From Synergistaceae bacterium (GTDB lineage Bacteria; Synergistota; Synergistia; Synergistales; Aminobacteriaceae), in contig JAHDKT010000034.1 in NCBI GenBank assembly GCA_018436725.1, positions 1 through 33,530 of the forward strand: a stretch of DNA of 33,530 bases, read 5' to 3'. This document shows positions 21,485 to 29,739 of this stretch, one piece after another. Made by a program: the position numbers and the translations under genes. The notes below the pieces were generated by a model. It saw only the letters and a list, made by a program, of their open reading frames with translations, had not been told where the DNA came from and did not search any database. Each line of letters starts with the position of its first letter. Position 1 is the first letter of the stretch.

Positions 21485-22315
21485 CTACTTCGCAGGACGC
21501 TCGAAACCGAACTGCGCGAATATGCGGGCGCCTTCCTCGCTTCGCAGGAAATCGGCGAATGCCGCGGCCTCCACGGGCAGACGCGTGCTTTTCATAACGG
21601 CCGCAGGGTAGACGATAGGTCTGTGCGAGCCCGCCGGCGCTTTCGCCGCGATTTCCACGCTTTTCGCCGCGGCCGCCGCGTCGGTGCTGTACACCACGCC
21701 GCAATCCGCCGCCCCGACGCCCACCTGAGATACGACCTCCTTCACGTTGCTGCAGAACGTGATCCGGCTCATCCGGTTCAGCGTATCCCACAGACCGAGG
21801 TGTTCGTATATCTCTTCGGCGTACTGCCCCACGGGAACGTCCGAATTGCCCAAAGCCACCAGCGACACCTTGTCCGTCACGACGTCCTTGAAATCTCCGA
21901 TCCCCTTCGTATTCCGATCTTTCGGAACGATTAGGACTACTTTATTCGATACGATATTGAAACGGGTTCCTTTTTTTATGAAGTCGAGCCTTTTCGTATT
22001 GATCTTGGGATCCGACTCGATGTCGAGTTCGTTCATCTGCTTCTGCGCCGCGGAAAGGAAGATGTCGCACTCCGCTCCCTGTTCTATCTGAGTTTTCAAC
22101 GTGCCGCTGGAATCGAAATTATAGACGATCTCTATTTCCGGGGCTATTTTTTTGTACTCCTCCGCGATCCGCGTCAGCGACTCCGTCAGAGACGCCGCGG
22201 CGAAAACGGACAGCTCTTTTGCGAATGCCGGTGCGGCGATGAGAAAGCTTCCGCATACTAAGGACAGCGCGGCGATGAAAGCGACGGTTTTGATCATGGT
22301 TTTGATCGACTTCAC
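21485..22315 (-). CDS. modA: Molybdate-binding periplasmic protein, system 2
   Basis: A 276-residue ModA. The signal peptide spans about residues 1-32 (K-rich start, AFIAALSLVCGSFLIAAPAFA, cleavage before KELSVF), and the mature part starts LSVFAAASLTESLTRIAEEYKK, with NFDSSGTLKTQIEQGAECDIFLSAA and GVGAADCGVVYSTDA forming the oxyanion pocket. The GTG at 22315 lies seven bases behind AAGGAGAGG, better than the upstream ATG at 22369. It is the first gene of modABC2, under the divergent operator promoter. Confidence 0.93.
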   Translation of the reverse strand: MKSIKTMIKTVAFIAALSLVCGSFLIAAPAFAKELSVFAAASLTESLTRIAEEYKKIAPEIEIVYNFDSSGTLKTQIEQGAECDIFLSAAQKQMNELDIESDPKINTKRLDFIKKGTRFNIVSNKVVLIVPKDRNTKGIGDFKDVVTDKVSLVALGNSDVPVGQYAEEIYEHLGLWDTLNRMSRITFCSNVKEVVSQVGVGAADCGVVYSTDAAAAAKSVEIAAKAPAGSHRPIVYPAAVMKSTRLPVEAAAFADFLRSEEGARIFAQFGFERPAK

Positions 22316-22442
22316 ATAAATCCTCTCCTTTTGTTTGGGTAGTGAGTTGCCGTTACGGAGGGCGCGCAAAAAGACAAAACGAGAACAAGAGTCTGCGCAT
22401 ACTCCAAAACCTCGGTGTTTCCTTCAGTATGAGAACAGGCGT

Positions 22443-22505
22443 ATTATCGCACGTCCCGAAGCATTTTGCAACGATGTTGCATTTAAAGGGGCGGAGTGTT
22501 ATCCT
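22443..22505. promoter_or_regulatory. Divergent promoters sharing one perfect palindromic operator
   Basis: Minus strand: TTGCAA (22466-22471), 17 nt, GATAAT (22443-22448), for modABC2. Plus strand: TTGCAT (22477-22482), 17 nt, TATCCT (22500-22505), for the SBP-DUF364 operon. Both -35 boxes lie within the perfect palindrome TGCAAC-GAT-GTTGCA at 22467-22481. One bound dimer would shut both promoters. Confidence 0.8.
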
Positions 22506-22514
22506 GTACGGTGA

Positions 22515-22529
22515 TGCAACTATGTTGCG
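22515..22529 (+). promoter_or_regulatory. Second TGCAAC operator at the plus-strand RNA start
   Basis: TGCAACTATGTTGCG matches the operator at 22467-22481 in 11 of 12 arm positions. It begins about three bases after the expected RNA start of the SBP gene, so it would block initiation or escape. The two centres are 48 bp apart. Confidence 0.7.
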
Positions 22530-22547
22530 ACTTGGGAGGTGTTTTCG

Positions 22548-23306
22548 GTGAGCAATAAGGTGTTTCGCAAGCTTCTGCTTCTCTCGGTGTGCCTTCTTTC
22601 TTTTTCGAGTATCTTCTCGTCGTTCTCCTTCGCAGCGGAAGGAGACGTCTACGTCGCCGTATCGCCCGGAATAGCTCGGTGCGTGGAGGATATCTACGCT
22701 TCGTTCGCCGCGGCGGGCGGGGGTAAGCTCGTCTTCGTGAAAGAAGCCACCGGACCGCTGGCGCAGAAGATGGACGCGGGCGCTCCGTTCGCCCTTTTAA
22801 TCGCCGCCGACCCCGGGTGGCCGAAGTGGCTTCTTGAAAGAGGAAAGCTGAAGGATACGCAGGTCTGCGCCCGCGGCCATCTTGTCCTCTGGGCGGAAAA
22901 AGAGGAGTTCGGCAGCGAGGAGAAGCTCGCCTCGCTCCGTATCGCCTCTCCGGATCCGGAGACGACATCCCACGGCGCTCTTGCCGCGGACTATTTGAAA
23001 TCGCATGGAATATGGGAGAAGAAGATGGAGTCGCAGGCCCTTGTCATTACGAAAAACGCGCTGCATGCGGTGATGTCGGTTCGGGCGGGAAGCACGGATG
23101 TCGCGCTCATCCCGGAAAGCCTCGCCATCGAGGTCGGAGGATTCCGCACCCGCCTTCCGGTTCCTCCGCATCCCACGGTCGGCGGACTGAGCACGTCGTT
23201 TCCATCGGAGGTCGCCGAGGCATTTTGGAAGTACCTGCTCTCGTCGAACGCGGCGCCTCTTTGGAAAAAATGGGGGTTCGAACCTGCTGCGGAGGCCGTG
23301 CGGTGA
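22548..23306 (+). CDS. Orphan ModA-like oxyanion-binding protein
   Basis: A 252-residue periplasmic binding protein with a signal peptide (residues 1-29, LLLLSVCLLSFSSIFSSFSFA, cleavage before AEG). It follows the ModA pattern: VAVSPGIARCVEDIYASF, KEATGPLAQKMDAGAPFALLIAAD, and a C-terminal WKYLLSSNAAPLWKKWGF. The Ser-Gly of the anion pocket is replaced (EATGPLAQ), so its ligand may differ from that of ModA. GTG at 22548 lies eight bases after GGGAGG. There is no permease in the operon; it may share ModB2C2 or act with the DUF364 protein that overlaps it by 4 bp. Confidence 0.8.
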   Translation: MSNKVFRKLLLLSVCLLSFSSIFSSFSFAAEGDVYVAVSPGIARCVEDIYASFAAAGGGKLVFVKEATGPLAQKMDAGAPFALLIAADPGWPKWLLERGKLKDTQVCARGHLVLWAEKEEFGSEEKLASLRIASPDPETTSHGALAADYLKSHGIWEKKMESQALVITKNALHAVMSVRAGSTDVALIPESLAIEVGGFRTRLPVPPHPTVGGLSTSFPSEVAEAFWKYLLSSNAAPLWKKWGFEPAAEAVR

Positions 23307-24061
23307 ACTGCGGGGGAACGCTGGACCGTCTTGCCGGAACGGTCCGGGAGCGCCTGCGAAGAGATTCTTCCGGCATCCTCGGCGAGTTGCTCGAAATAGG
23401 TCCTCTGGATACCGCGCACGCCATAGGGAATCCCGAGCCGTTTACCGACTTCGCGCTCCAGAGAGGGCAGGAGCGCCTTGTGGAAGCTCGTTTCCGGGAT
23501 GCGAAAGGGCAGGCGTTCACCTCCTTTCCCTCCTCCTGGCGGGGGACCGTCGGCGATATTCTCCAGCTTTCACTGCGGGACGACCTTGAACGGGCTTTTT
23601 TCGTCGCCGCCGTGAACGCCGTCGGCAAGCATCTCGGGTGGGGAGAAAAAACGGTCCACTGTAAAGATTCCTCGCCGAAGCTGTGCGGAGAGAAAATAGG
23701 CGCTCGATTGGCGGACGAACTCGGAGCGAAGGGGAGGGTTGCGCTCGTCGGCTATCAGCCTGCGATTCTGAAAGGACTGACGACCTCGCTCGGCGCGGAC
23801 CGGGTGCGCGTGACCGATTTGAATCCGGAGAACATAGGGAGAAAAGTGGACGGGGTGATTGTTCTCGACGGCGACGGCGATCTGGAGCGCGCCGCTTCGT
23901 GGAGCGATATGGCGCTGGCGACCGGGTCGACGCTCGTGAACGGGACGGTCGACGAGATTCTGATTGCGTTTCGGGGGAAGCGAATTGTATTCTTCGGGAC
24001 GACGATCGCCGTTCCCGCGGCGCTTCTGGGGTTCGAGCGCCTCTGTTTCGAGGCCGAATAA
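23303..24061 (+). CDS. DUF364 / DUF4213 protein, putative heavy-metal chelation domain
   Basis: A 252-residue cytosolic protein. The N-terminal ~100 residues (LLEIGPLDTAHAIGNPEPFTDFALQ) recall DUF4213, and the C-terminal half (GRVALVGYQPAILKGL, VTDLNPENIG, GVIVLDGDGD, DMALATGSTLVNGTVDEIL, IVFFGTTIAVPAALLG) is DUF364, for which a metal-chelating role is only proposed. The GTG overlaps the stop of the orphan binding protein by 4 bp, with GGAGG upstream. Being under the Mo/W operator gives the family a concrete hint of molybdenum or tungsten handling. The exact function is unknown. Confidence 0.8.
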   Translation: MNCGGTLDRLAGTVRERLRRDSSGILGELLEIGPLDTAHAIGNPEPFTDFALQRGQERLVEARFRDAKGQAFTSFPSSWRGTVGDILQLSLRDDLERAFFVAAVNAVGKHLGWGEKTVHCKDSSPKLCGEKIGARLADELGAKGRVALVGYQPAILKGLTTSLGADRVRVTDLNPENIGRKVDGVIVLDGDGDLERAASWSDMALATGSTLVNGTVDEILIAFRGKRIVFFGTTIAVPAALLGFERLCFEAE

Positions 24062-24134
24062 GAGACTGCTTCCATGCGGGGAGAAGGCGTTCTGCAACGG
24101 CGGAGTGTTTCACCATTCGAGGGGGGAGTATGCA

Positions 24135-25766
24135 GTGGAAAACGGGTTGTTGAGCGTTGGAGAACCGATGAACGAGCCTTTGCACGACTTCGCGCCGGGA
24201 TCGCCGGAACGAAATTCGCTTAAGGAGGCGTTGAAGAGGATAGAATCCGAAGTCGTCGATATCCCGATGATCATCGGGGGAGAAGCGCTCCGGAACGGGG
24301 ATACCGGAAAAGTTGCGATGCCGCACCGTCACGGACATGTTCTGGCGACGTACCATAAAGCGGCGCGCGAAGATGTGGAGCGAGCCGTCGCCCGCGCTCT
24401 GGAGGCGCGGCGGCTGTGGGAACACACGTCGTGGACGGACAGGGCGGCGGTCATGCTCAAAATCGCGGAGCTGATATGCGGTAAATACAGGGATACGCTC
24501 CTCGCCGCCACTATGGCGGGGCAGAGCAAAAACGCATATCAGGCGGAGATCGACGCCGTCGCCGAAAGCGCGGATTTCCTTCGGTTCAACGTGCGCTACG
24601 CCTCCGCTATCTATTCCGAACAGCCGAAATCGGGAGAGGCGAGCCTCAACAGGGTGGAGTACCGCCCTCTTGAGGGATTCGTCTATGCGGTGACGCCGTT
24701 CAACTTTACGGCGATCGCCTCGAACCTCGTTCTCGCGCCCGCGCTCATGGGGAACGTCGTCCTCTGGAAGCCCGCCACGAACTCGCTTCTTTCGAGCTAC
24801 TACCTTATGAAAATCTACGAAGAGGCGGGATTGCCCGCGGGCGTGGTGAATTTTCTTCCCGGGAGCGGCGCGGTCGTCAGCGACGTCGTCCTGCGGAGTC
24901 CCGCCCTTGCGGGCGTGCACTTCACCGGCTCGACGGAGGTATTCTCCACGCTTTGGAAAGGCGTCGCGGAAAATCTTCGTTCATACAGGTCCTACCCCAG
25001 GCTTGTCGGAGAAACGGGGGGCAAGAACTTCATCGTCGTCCATCCTTCGGCCAATGTGCGCGCCGCGGTTACCGCCATCGTGAGAGGGGCGTTCGAGTAT
25101 CAGGGGCAGAAGTGTTCGGCGGTGTCGCGCTGTTATATCCCCTCCAGTCTTCGAGCTCCCGTTCTCGAGACGCTTCGTGAGACGCTTTCCGGGATGGCGA
25201 TGGGGAGGCCGGACGACTTCAGAAATTTCGTCAATGCGGTGATCGATGAAAGTTCGTTCGACAACTGCATGAGGTATATCGAACGGGTGAAACAGTCGTC
25301 CGAGGCGGAAATTCTCTTCGGAGGCGGGGGAGACAAATCGAGCGGGTATTTCGTCGAGCCGACGGTGATCGAGACGAAAAATCCGCGTTCTCTCACCATG
25401 AGCGAGGAGATTTTCGGGCCTGTGCTTACGCTCTATTTTTATAAGGACGAGGAGTACGAGCATATGCTGACTCTGTGCGACGAAACGTCCCCGTACGGTC
25501 TGACCGGCGCCGTTTTCGCCACGGACAGGGAGGCGCTGCGTCGCGCCACTACGCGATTGAAGTACGCCGCGGGGAACTTTTATATCAACGATAAGCCGAC
25601 GGGGGCCGTCGTGGGAAAACAGCCCTTCGGCGGTTCCAGGGCCTCCGGCACGAACGACAAAGCCGGAAGCATGCTCAATCTGCTGCGATGGACGAGTCCG
25701 CGGACGATCAAAGAGAATCTCCAGCCGCCGGAGCGTTATGAGTATCCTTTCATGAAAGAGGCATAA
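24135..25766 (+). CDS. pruA: L-glutamate gamma-semialdehyde (P5C) dehydrogenase
   Basis: A 543-residue aldehyde dehydrogenase of the P5CDH branch, oxidising glutamate-5-semialdehyde to glutamate with NAD as the final step of proline and ornithine/arginine breakdown. Family marks: the N-terminal NEPLHDFAPGSPERNSLKEAL, VTPFNFTAIASNL, HFTGSTEVF, the catalytic E293 in LVGETGGKN and C327 in GQKCSA, then SEEIFGPVLTLYFY and QPFGGSRASGTNDKAG. The start GTG at 24135 follows a GGGGGGAG site; the ATG at 24168 is possible. It is separated from DUF364 by 73 bp without a visible promoter or terminator, so read-through is possible. It ends at a strong terminator. Confidence 0.93.
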   Translation: MENGLLSVGEPMNEPLHDFAPGSPERNSLKEALKRIESEVVDIPMIIGGEALRNGDTGKVAMPHRHGHVLATYHKAAREDVERAVARALEARRLWEHTSWTDRAAVMLKIAELICGKYRDTLLAATMAGQSKNAYQAEIDAVAESADFLRFNVRYASAIYSEQPKSGEASLNRVEYRPLEGFVYAVTPFNFTAIASNLVLAPALMGNVVLWKPATNSLLSSYYLMKIYEEAGLPAGVVNFLPGSGAVVSDVVLRSPALAGVHFTGSTEVFSTLWKGVAENLRSYRSYPRLVGETGGKNFIVVHPSANVRAAVTAIVRGAFEYQGQKCSAVSRCYIPSSLRAPVLETLRETLSGMAMGRPDDFRNFVNAVIDESSFDNCMRYIERVKQSSEAEILFGGGGDKSSGYFVEPTVIETKNPRSLTMSEEIFGPVLTLYFYKDEEYEHMLTLCDETSPYGLTGAVFATDREALRRATTRLKYAAGNFYINDKPTGAVVGKQPFGGSRASGTNDKAGSMLNLLRWTSPRTIKENLQPPERYEYPFMKEA

Positions 25767-25808
25767 AAAAGCTCCGGAGGCGGCGTAACGTCGCCTCCGG
25801 AGCTTTTT
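25766..25808. terminator. Bidirectional terminator, pruA and the redox operon
   Basis: GCTCCGGAGGCG (25771-25782) and CGCCTCCGGAGC (25792-25803), perfect, flanked by A5 and T5. It ends both pruA and the minus-strand redox-protein gene. Confidence 0.92.
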
Positions 25809-25820
25809 GATATGTGACGC

Positions 25821-26015
25821 TTACTTGTCTTCGAGCGTCGTCTCCACTTCGGCCATGCGCCCCTTCGCGAGGCTCTCCGGGATGAAGACCTGTCCGCACG
25901 ACGGACAGCGCAACACGTCCGTGCGGAAGGCGTGCCCGAGGTAGCTGAACCCGGTCGGGGCGGGGAGCATCTCCACCATGCACTTTCCGCAGAAGAGTTT
26001 TTTAGTTTCTTCCAT
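25821..26015 (-). CDS. Small two-CxxC redox protein, DVU_1557-like
   Basis: A 64-residue protein with two CxxC knuckles: CGKC near residue 9 and CPSC near residue 37, four cysteines suited to bind a metal (zinc or iron, rubredoxin-like) or a disulfide. It resembles the small family named after Desulfovibrio DVU_1557, found beside aldehyde oxidoreductases. The start overlaps the preceding FeS-flavoprotein by 14 bp, so they are translated together. Its role is unknown; an electron-carrier or assembly role is guessed from position. Confidence 0.7.
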   Translation of the reverse strand: MEETKKLFCGKCMVEMLPAPTGFSYLGHAFRTDVLRCPSCGQVFIPESLAKGRMAEVETTLEDK

Positions 26016-28290
26016 GAGGGGCGTCCTCCCGCTCGATCTTCATTCTGTGCGCATAGGTGTTGAAGAGCGCGTATCCTTCGGGGGACGACGCGTACTCCAC
26101 CCACTGCGTCATGTAACCGATCTCCTTGCAGCCGAAGAAGCGTTCCGCGGACGGATCCCATATTCTGCGTCCGCTTCTCTCGCACTCCTCGATCACGTCG
26201 AGCGCGTCCTCCTCCAGAAGCCGCTCGCGGTTCATCTTCTCCCTGAGTTCGGGAGATATGACGATACTTTTTCGATTTTCCATGATCTCCTCTTTTTCCC
26301 GGAGTTCCATATCGGGCCAGAACTCCTGAACAAGGTCCGTTTTCATGCTTTCGCGCCGTTTTCTTCGCTCGTCGAACGTTGGCGGCGCGGCGTTCCATCC
26401 ATTCAGCCCGAAGAAGACGTCGAGAATATGCCGCGTCGGCTTCCCCGCGTGCGCGAATACGTCGCGGCAGTTGGAGCAGTAGACGACGTACGGAGCTTCG
26501 CCGTCCTTGCTTCTCTGCTCCGCCAGCCGGCGCGCGTACTTCGGCGCGGCGATGTCGATCTGTCCGCCGTAGGAGCAGCATTGCGCCCGCTTTCCCTCGT
26601 AGGGGAGGGGAGCAAGTTCGTACCCCGCCTCGCGGACGAGCGAGCGCGCCGCGCGCTGCGATTCCGGTCTGTTGCGGCTCGCGCACGGGTCGAAGACGGA
26701 GACGACCTCCCCGTTCACCCGCTCCGCGGGAGGATGCCCGGACGCGGCGAGGACGTCGACGAGCGGCGCGCAGTCGATCTCCGGAATGTAGCGGGCGAAC
26801 ATCTCCAGGCATGTCGGACAGGCCATGATCATCTGCGGACTGCCGAGCGAGCGCCAGTCGTCCAGGATACGCTCCCGCACCCGCCGGTGCAGCTCCATGT
26901 CGCCCGCCCAGACGGCGGGGGCTCCGCAGCATCCAAGCCGAAGGGCGACGCCGGGCTCGAGACCGAGCAGAAAACGATAGGATTCCGTCACATAGCGCGG
27001 ATCCGATGCGCCGAGCTGGCACCCCGGAAAAAAGATCCGCGTACAGCTCGCTCCGCCGGGGGGTGGCGCCGGCAGGGAGGCCCGTTCGCTGTTCGCGAAC
27101 TCCATGTCGCGCAGCCAGAAATCATGGAAGGCCTGCGGCATGGCGCCCTTCTCGCGCATCGCCTGATGGCTCGCGCGCAGAAATTCACCCATGTCGATAC
27201 GCTCCGGGCAGACTTCGGCGCAGAGTCCGCACTGGTTGCAGGATGCGATGAGGCGCGTGGCCACCGTACCGTTGCCGTCGAGCGTCCCCGGAGTGATCGT
27301 GATTTCGACCTCCTCCGCGATGCGCCCCGGAAACTTACTGTACGAGCGCATCAGGCCGCAGTGGCGAACGCAGGCGTCGCACCGGCAGCGAATGCACCGG
27401 GCGGCCTCCGCGACCGCCTCTTCTTTCGTAGAGAGCGCGCCGTCGGCGGGGAGTACGACGGGCGTGCGGACGATCGCTTCCGGCGCTTGCCGCATCCTCG
27501 TCGGGGGGAGTGTTTCCGCGCTCCGCATCGCGCCCGTCTTCAGATAGTCTTCGATGCAGAGCGAAGCCTTCAGCCCCTGGCTGAGCGCTTCCATGGAACT
27601 CGCCCCTAAGAGCGCGCCGCCGAGGAAGACTCCGGGTAGACGACTCGCCCATGGTATGCCTTCGAGCCCGTCGTTTTCGCAGGTGAGGCCGAAAGCGTCG
27701 CCCCCGCTCCCCGTCGCGACATAGATCGCGTCGTACCGTGCGCGCAGCGGTTCCAGCGTTTCGACCGCGTGGTCGAGGAAGAGGCCGTACTCTTCGTTCG
27801 AGAACTGGAGGCGTATGTCGGCGAGGAAGATCTCCGGATCCATCTCGGCCCAAAGGCGTCCGCCGACGCGGCCGCTTCGCTCGTAGACGTCCACACGGTA
27901 TTTCCTGTTCGCCAGCCGCAGCGCGCACCCCAGGCCGCTCAGCCCCGCCCCGACCACGGCGATCCGCCCCTTCTTCGGGGGGAGGTTGTAGCTGTTCGGC
28001 TTGGTGTTCGCCGCATACGCGACGGCCGCTTTTTCGAGGAGATTGAGCTGAACGGGGGCGTCGACCGTTCCTCTCGGACAGACCGCGGCGCACGGCTCGG
28101 GGCAGAGCGCCGCAACGATCGCGGGAAAGCCGGTCGTGTTCGAAAAGAGGCGGAATGCGGTGTTGAAAGCGCCCCGCCGCATCCGCGCGATGAACTCGCG
28201 CACGTCCAGATGGAACGGACAGACCGAAGCGCAGAACGGCTCCTCCTTCTCCATGCAGCGATCCTTTATCATGCGTCTGATTTCATCCAT
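26002..28290 (-). CDS. Flavin/iron-sulfur/CCG-domain fusion oxidoreductase (dicluster-binding)
   Basis: A 762-residue multidomain protein. From the N-terminus: Fe-S cysteines of the GltD type (CPFHLD near 24, CPEPCAAVCP near 63-71), a flavin-binding GAGLSG motif near 114-119, then CIRCRCDACVRHC and CNQCGLCAEVCPERID, a pair of [4Fe-4S] clusters, then two CCG-like segments as in heterodisulfide reductase (PGCQLGASDP, LGCCGAP, and CCSYGGQIDIA, YCSNCRDVF), and a 110-residue C-terminal tail of unknown role. Only one dinucleotide-binding motif is obvious, so the NAD(P) half looks reduced. It matches the large protein that flanks Mop-type oxidoreductases in Desulfovibrio. It overlaps its neighbours by 8 and 14 bp. 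It probably passes electrons from the hydroxylase. Confidence 0.82.
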   Translation of the reverse strand: MDEIRRMIKDRCMEKEEPFCASVCPFHLDVREFIARMRRGAFNTAFRLFSNTTGFPAIVAALCPEPCAAVCPRGTVDAPVQLNLLEKAAVAYAANTKPNSYNLPPKKGRIAVVGAGLSGLGCALRLANRKYRVDVYERSGRVGGRLWAEMDPEIFLADIRLQFSNEEYGLFLDHAVETLEPLRARYDAIYVATGSGGDAFGLTCENDGLEGIPWASRLPGVFLGGALLGASSMEALSQGLKASLCIEDYLKTGAMRSAETLPPTRMRQAPEAIVRTPVVLPADGALSTKEEAVAEAARCIRCRCDACVRHCGLMRSYSKFPGRIAEEVEITITPGTLDGNGTVATRLIASCNQCGLCAEVCPERIDMGEFLRASHQAMREKGAMPQAFHDFWLRDMEFANSERASLPAPPPGGASCTRIFFPGCQLGASDPRYVTESYRFLLGLEPGVALRLGCCGAPAVWAGDMELHRRVRERILDDWRSLGSPQMIMACPTCLEMFARYIPEIDCAPLVDVLAASGHPPAERVNGEVVSVFDPCASRNRPESQRAARSLVREAGYELAPLPYEGKRAQCCSYGGQIDIAAPKYARRLAEQRSKDGEAPYVVYCSNCRDVFAHAGKPTRHILDVFFGLNGWNAAPPTFDERRKRRESMKTDLVQEFWPDMELREKEEIMENRKSIVISPELREKMNRERLLEEDALDVIEECERSGRRIWDPSAERFFGCKEIGYMTQWVEYASSPEGYALFNTYAHRMKIEREDAPHGRN

Positions 28291-29611
28291 TGCAGGCTCC
28301 TCGCTCCCATGCCGTCAGATAGTACGCGCAGAACGGGACGAACTTCCCGTCGTCGAACACGTGGAGGCTGCATCGGCGCAGGCGTTCCAGGTCGATGTTC
28401 CCCGCATCCTGAAAGGCCATTGCGGTCAGCGTGAAGCTGTACCTGCGGGCGAAGCGAAGGAAGCCGTCGAAGGTCTTCAAGTCGGCTTCGCAGCAGGTGT
28501 TTTTATCATCTTCCACAGGGGCGGGGGAGGACGCTTCGGCTTCCGGACGCTGCCATTTGCTTGTGATGAACGCTCTGTTCCGGTCCGCCGAAATAGGCTC
28601 GTCGCAGCACCCCCCGCCTGCTTTGTGCAGCGGGTGCAGTTTCCTGTCGCTCGTCACGATATAGTCGCCGTGGAAGCCGCAGAGCGGATGGTTGCAGCGC
28701 GAAGGAAGCAGGGAATCTCCCCGGACGAGGCCGCTCGTTTGTTCTTCGATGGCGTGCAGCAGCTCGTCGAGCGTGAAGCGCATGCTGTCGGCAGGCGCCG
28801 ACGGAATGCGTCCGAAGTAGCTGACGGGCTGAAAGTGAACGCCGCGTACTGCGGGGCTGTGCGAAACGGCGAAACGGACGATGTTCCCGATGTCCTGCGT
28901 ATTGACTCCGGGCACGAGCGTCGGCACGAGCGTGACGCCGAGATTATGCCGGGCGCAGCGTTCGATCGCCCTCTGTTTGATGTCGAGAAGCTCCCGGCCC
29001 CGAAGCGCGCGATGGATGGCGTCGTCCGTGCCGTCGAACTGCATGAAGACGAACGACAGGCCCGCTTCCGCGAGACGGCGGACGTACTCCTCGTCCTCCG
29101 CGAGCCGTATGCCGTTGGTGTTCAGCTGCACGTATTTACACCCCGCCTCTTTTGCGGAGGCCACGATCAGCGGCAGGTCGTCGCGGACGGTCGGCTCCCC
29201 TCCGCTCAGCTGCACAAGGGTTTTTCCCGGTACCGCGAGCGCGCGAAGCCGTTCGCGTACGAGGTCGAACGGGATGTCTTCCCCCTGGCCGCCTTCGGCG
29301 AAACAGAAGGCGCACTGCAGATTGCAGCGTTTGGTCACTTCCAGCACCGTGCAGCATGTGCTTTGGCGATGCTCGGGACAGAGGCCGCACCCATGCGGGC
29401 ACTGCTCGTTCTCGCCCTCCGCGATCGTCGGCTGGTTCCCCCGCCACGCTTCAAGGTCGCGCACGCCCCGCCACAGCACCGTCGAAAAGTCGCCGTGCTG
29501 CGGACACGTTTTCTCAAGAAAGACCTCGTCGCCGCGCGACGTATGCACCGCCGGTATCCTTTGCAGGCATACCGGACACACGCTGTATGTCCTTCGCAAA
29601 ATCGTACGCAT
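28283..29611 (-). CDS. trsS: Radical SAM protein, TrsS-like
   Basis: A 442-residue radical SAM enzyme. The N-terminus has a CPVC knuckle (C12, C15) and C36, then CPHGCGLC (C71, C75, C78), followed by the radical SAM CNLQCAFC (C96, C100, C103), which holds the S-adenosylmethionine-cleaving [4Fe-4S] cluster. GGEPTVRDDL and YVQLNTNGIRL match the radical SAM barrel. C-terminal cysteines (CSLHVF ... FCAYYL) may bind a further cluster. The pattern is that of the TrsS family, some members of which have selenocysteine in the N-terminal knuckle; here it is cysteine. The ATG at 29611 is five bases after GGAGGTG. The substrate is unknown; the setting suggests maturation of the hydroxylase or its cofactor. 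Confidence 0.78.
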   Translation of the reverse strand: MRTILRRTYSVCPVCLQRIPAVHTSRGDEVFLEKTCPQHGDFSTVLWRGVRDLEAWRGNQPTIAEGENEQCPHGCGLCPEHRQSTCCTVLEVTKRCNLQCAFCFAEGGQGEDIPFDLVRERLRALAVPGKTLVQLSGGEPTVRDDLPLIVASAKEAGCKYVQLNTNGIRLAEDEEYVRRLAEAGLSFVFMQFDGTDDAIHRALRGRELLDIKQRAIERCARHNLGVTLVPTLVPGVNTQDIGNIVRFAVSHSPAVRGVHFQPVSYFGRIPSAPADSMRFTLDELLHAIEEQTSGLVRGDSLLPSRCNHPLCGFHGDYIVTSDRKLHPLHKAGGGCCDEPISADRNRAFITSKWQRPEAEASSPAPVEDDKNTCCEADLKTFDGFLRFARRYSFTLTAMAFQDAGNIDLERLRRCSLHVFDDGKFVPFCAYYLTAWERGACNG

Positions 29612-29661
29612 GAGCACCTCCGAAATCCGGCCGCCCTCCGGCGTCGTCCGGTTTTTCATTG

Positions 29662-29717
29662 AATATAACAGAAAGGAGACGCCGCGTCCGTTTGTGTTCG
29701 AACGGGCGGGCGTCTCC
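29662..29717 (-). terminator. Terminator between the hydroxylase gene and trsS
   Basis: GGAGACGCC (29675-29683) and GGCGTCTCC (29709-29717) form a perfect stem; read on the minus strand TTTCTGTTATATT follows. A TATATT box at 29662-29667 may be a -10 for trsS, with a weak -35. The accessory genes can thus be expressed less than, or separately from, the hydroxylase. Confidence 0.7.
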
Positions 29718-29739
29718 TCTCCGACGCGCGGGAAGATTC

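Noticed and set aside
23517..24920. A 467-codon minus-strand frame over DUF364 and pruA
   Set aside because: It crosses two clear genes and shows the Arg/Ser/Pro composition of noise.
25978..27609. A 543-codon plus-strand frame opposite the FeS-flavoprotein
   Set aside because: Shadow of a gene with many conserved cysteines; no ribosome site or family feature.
28283..29611. Selenocysteine in the radical SAM protein
   Set aside because: The N-terminal knuckle codons are ordinary cysteine codons and no in-frame TGA occurs before the stop.
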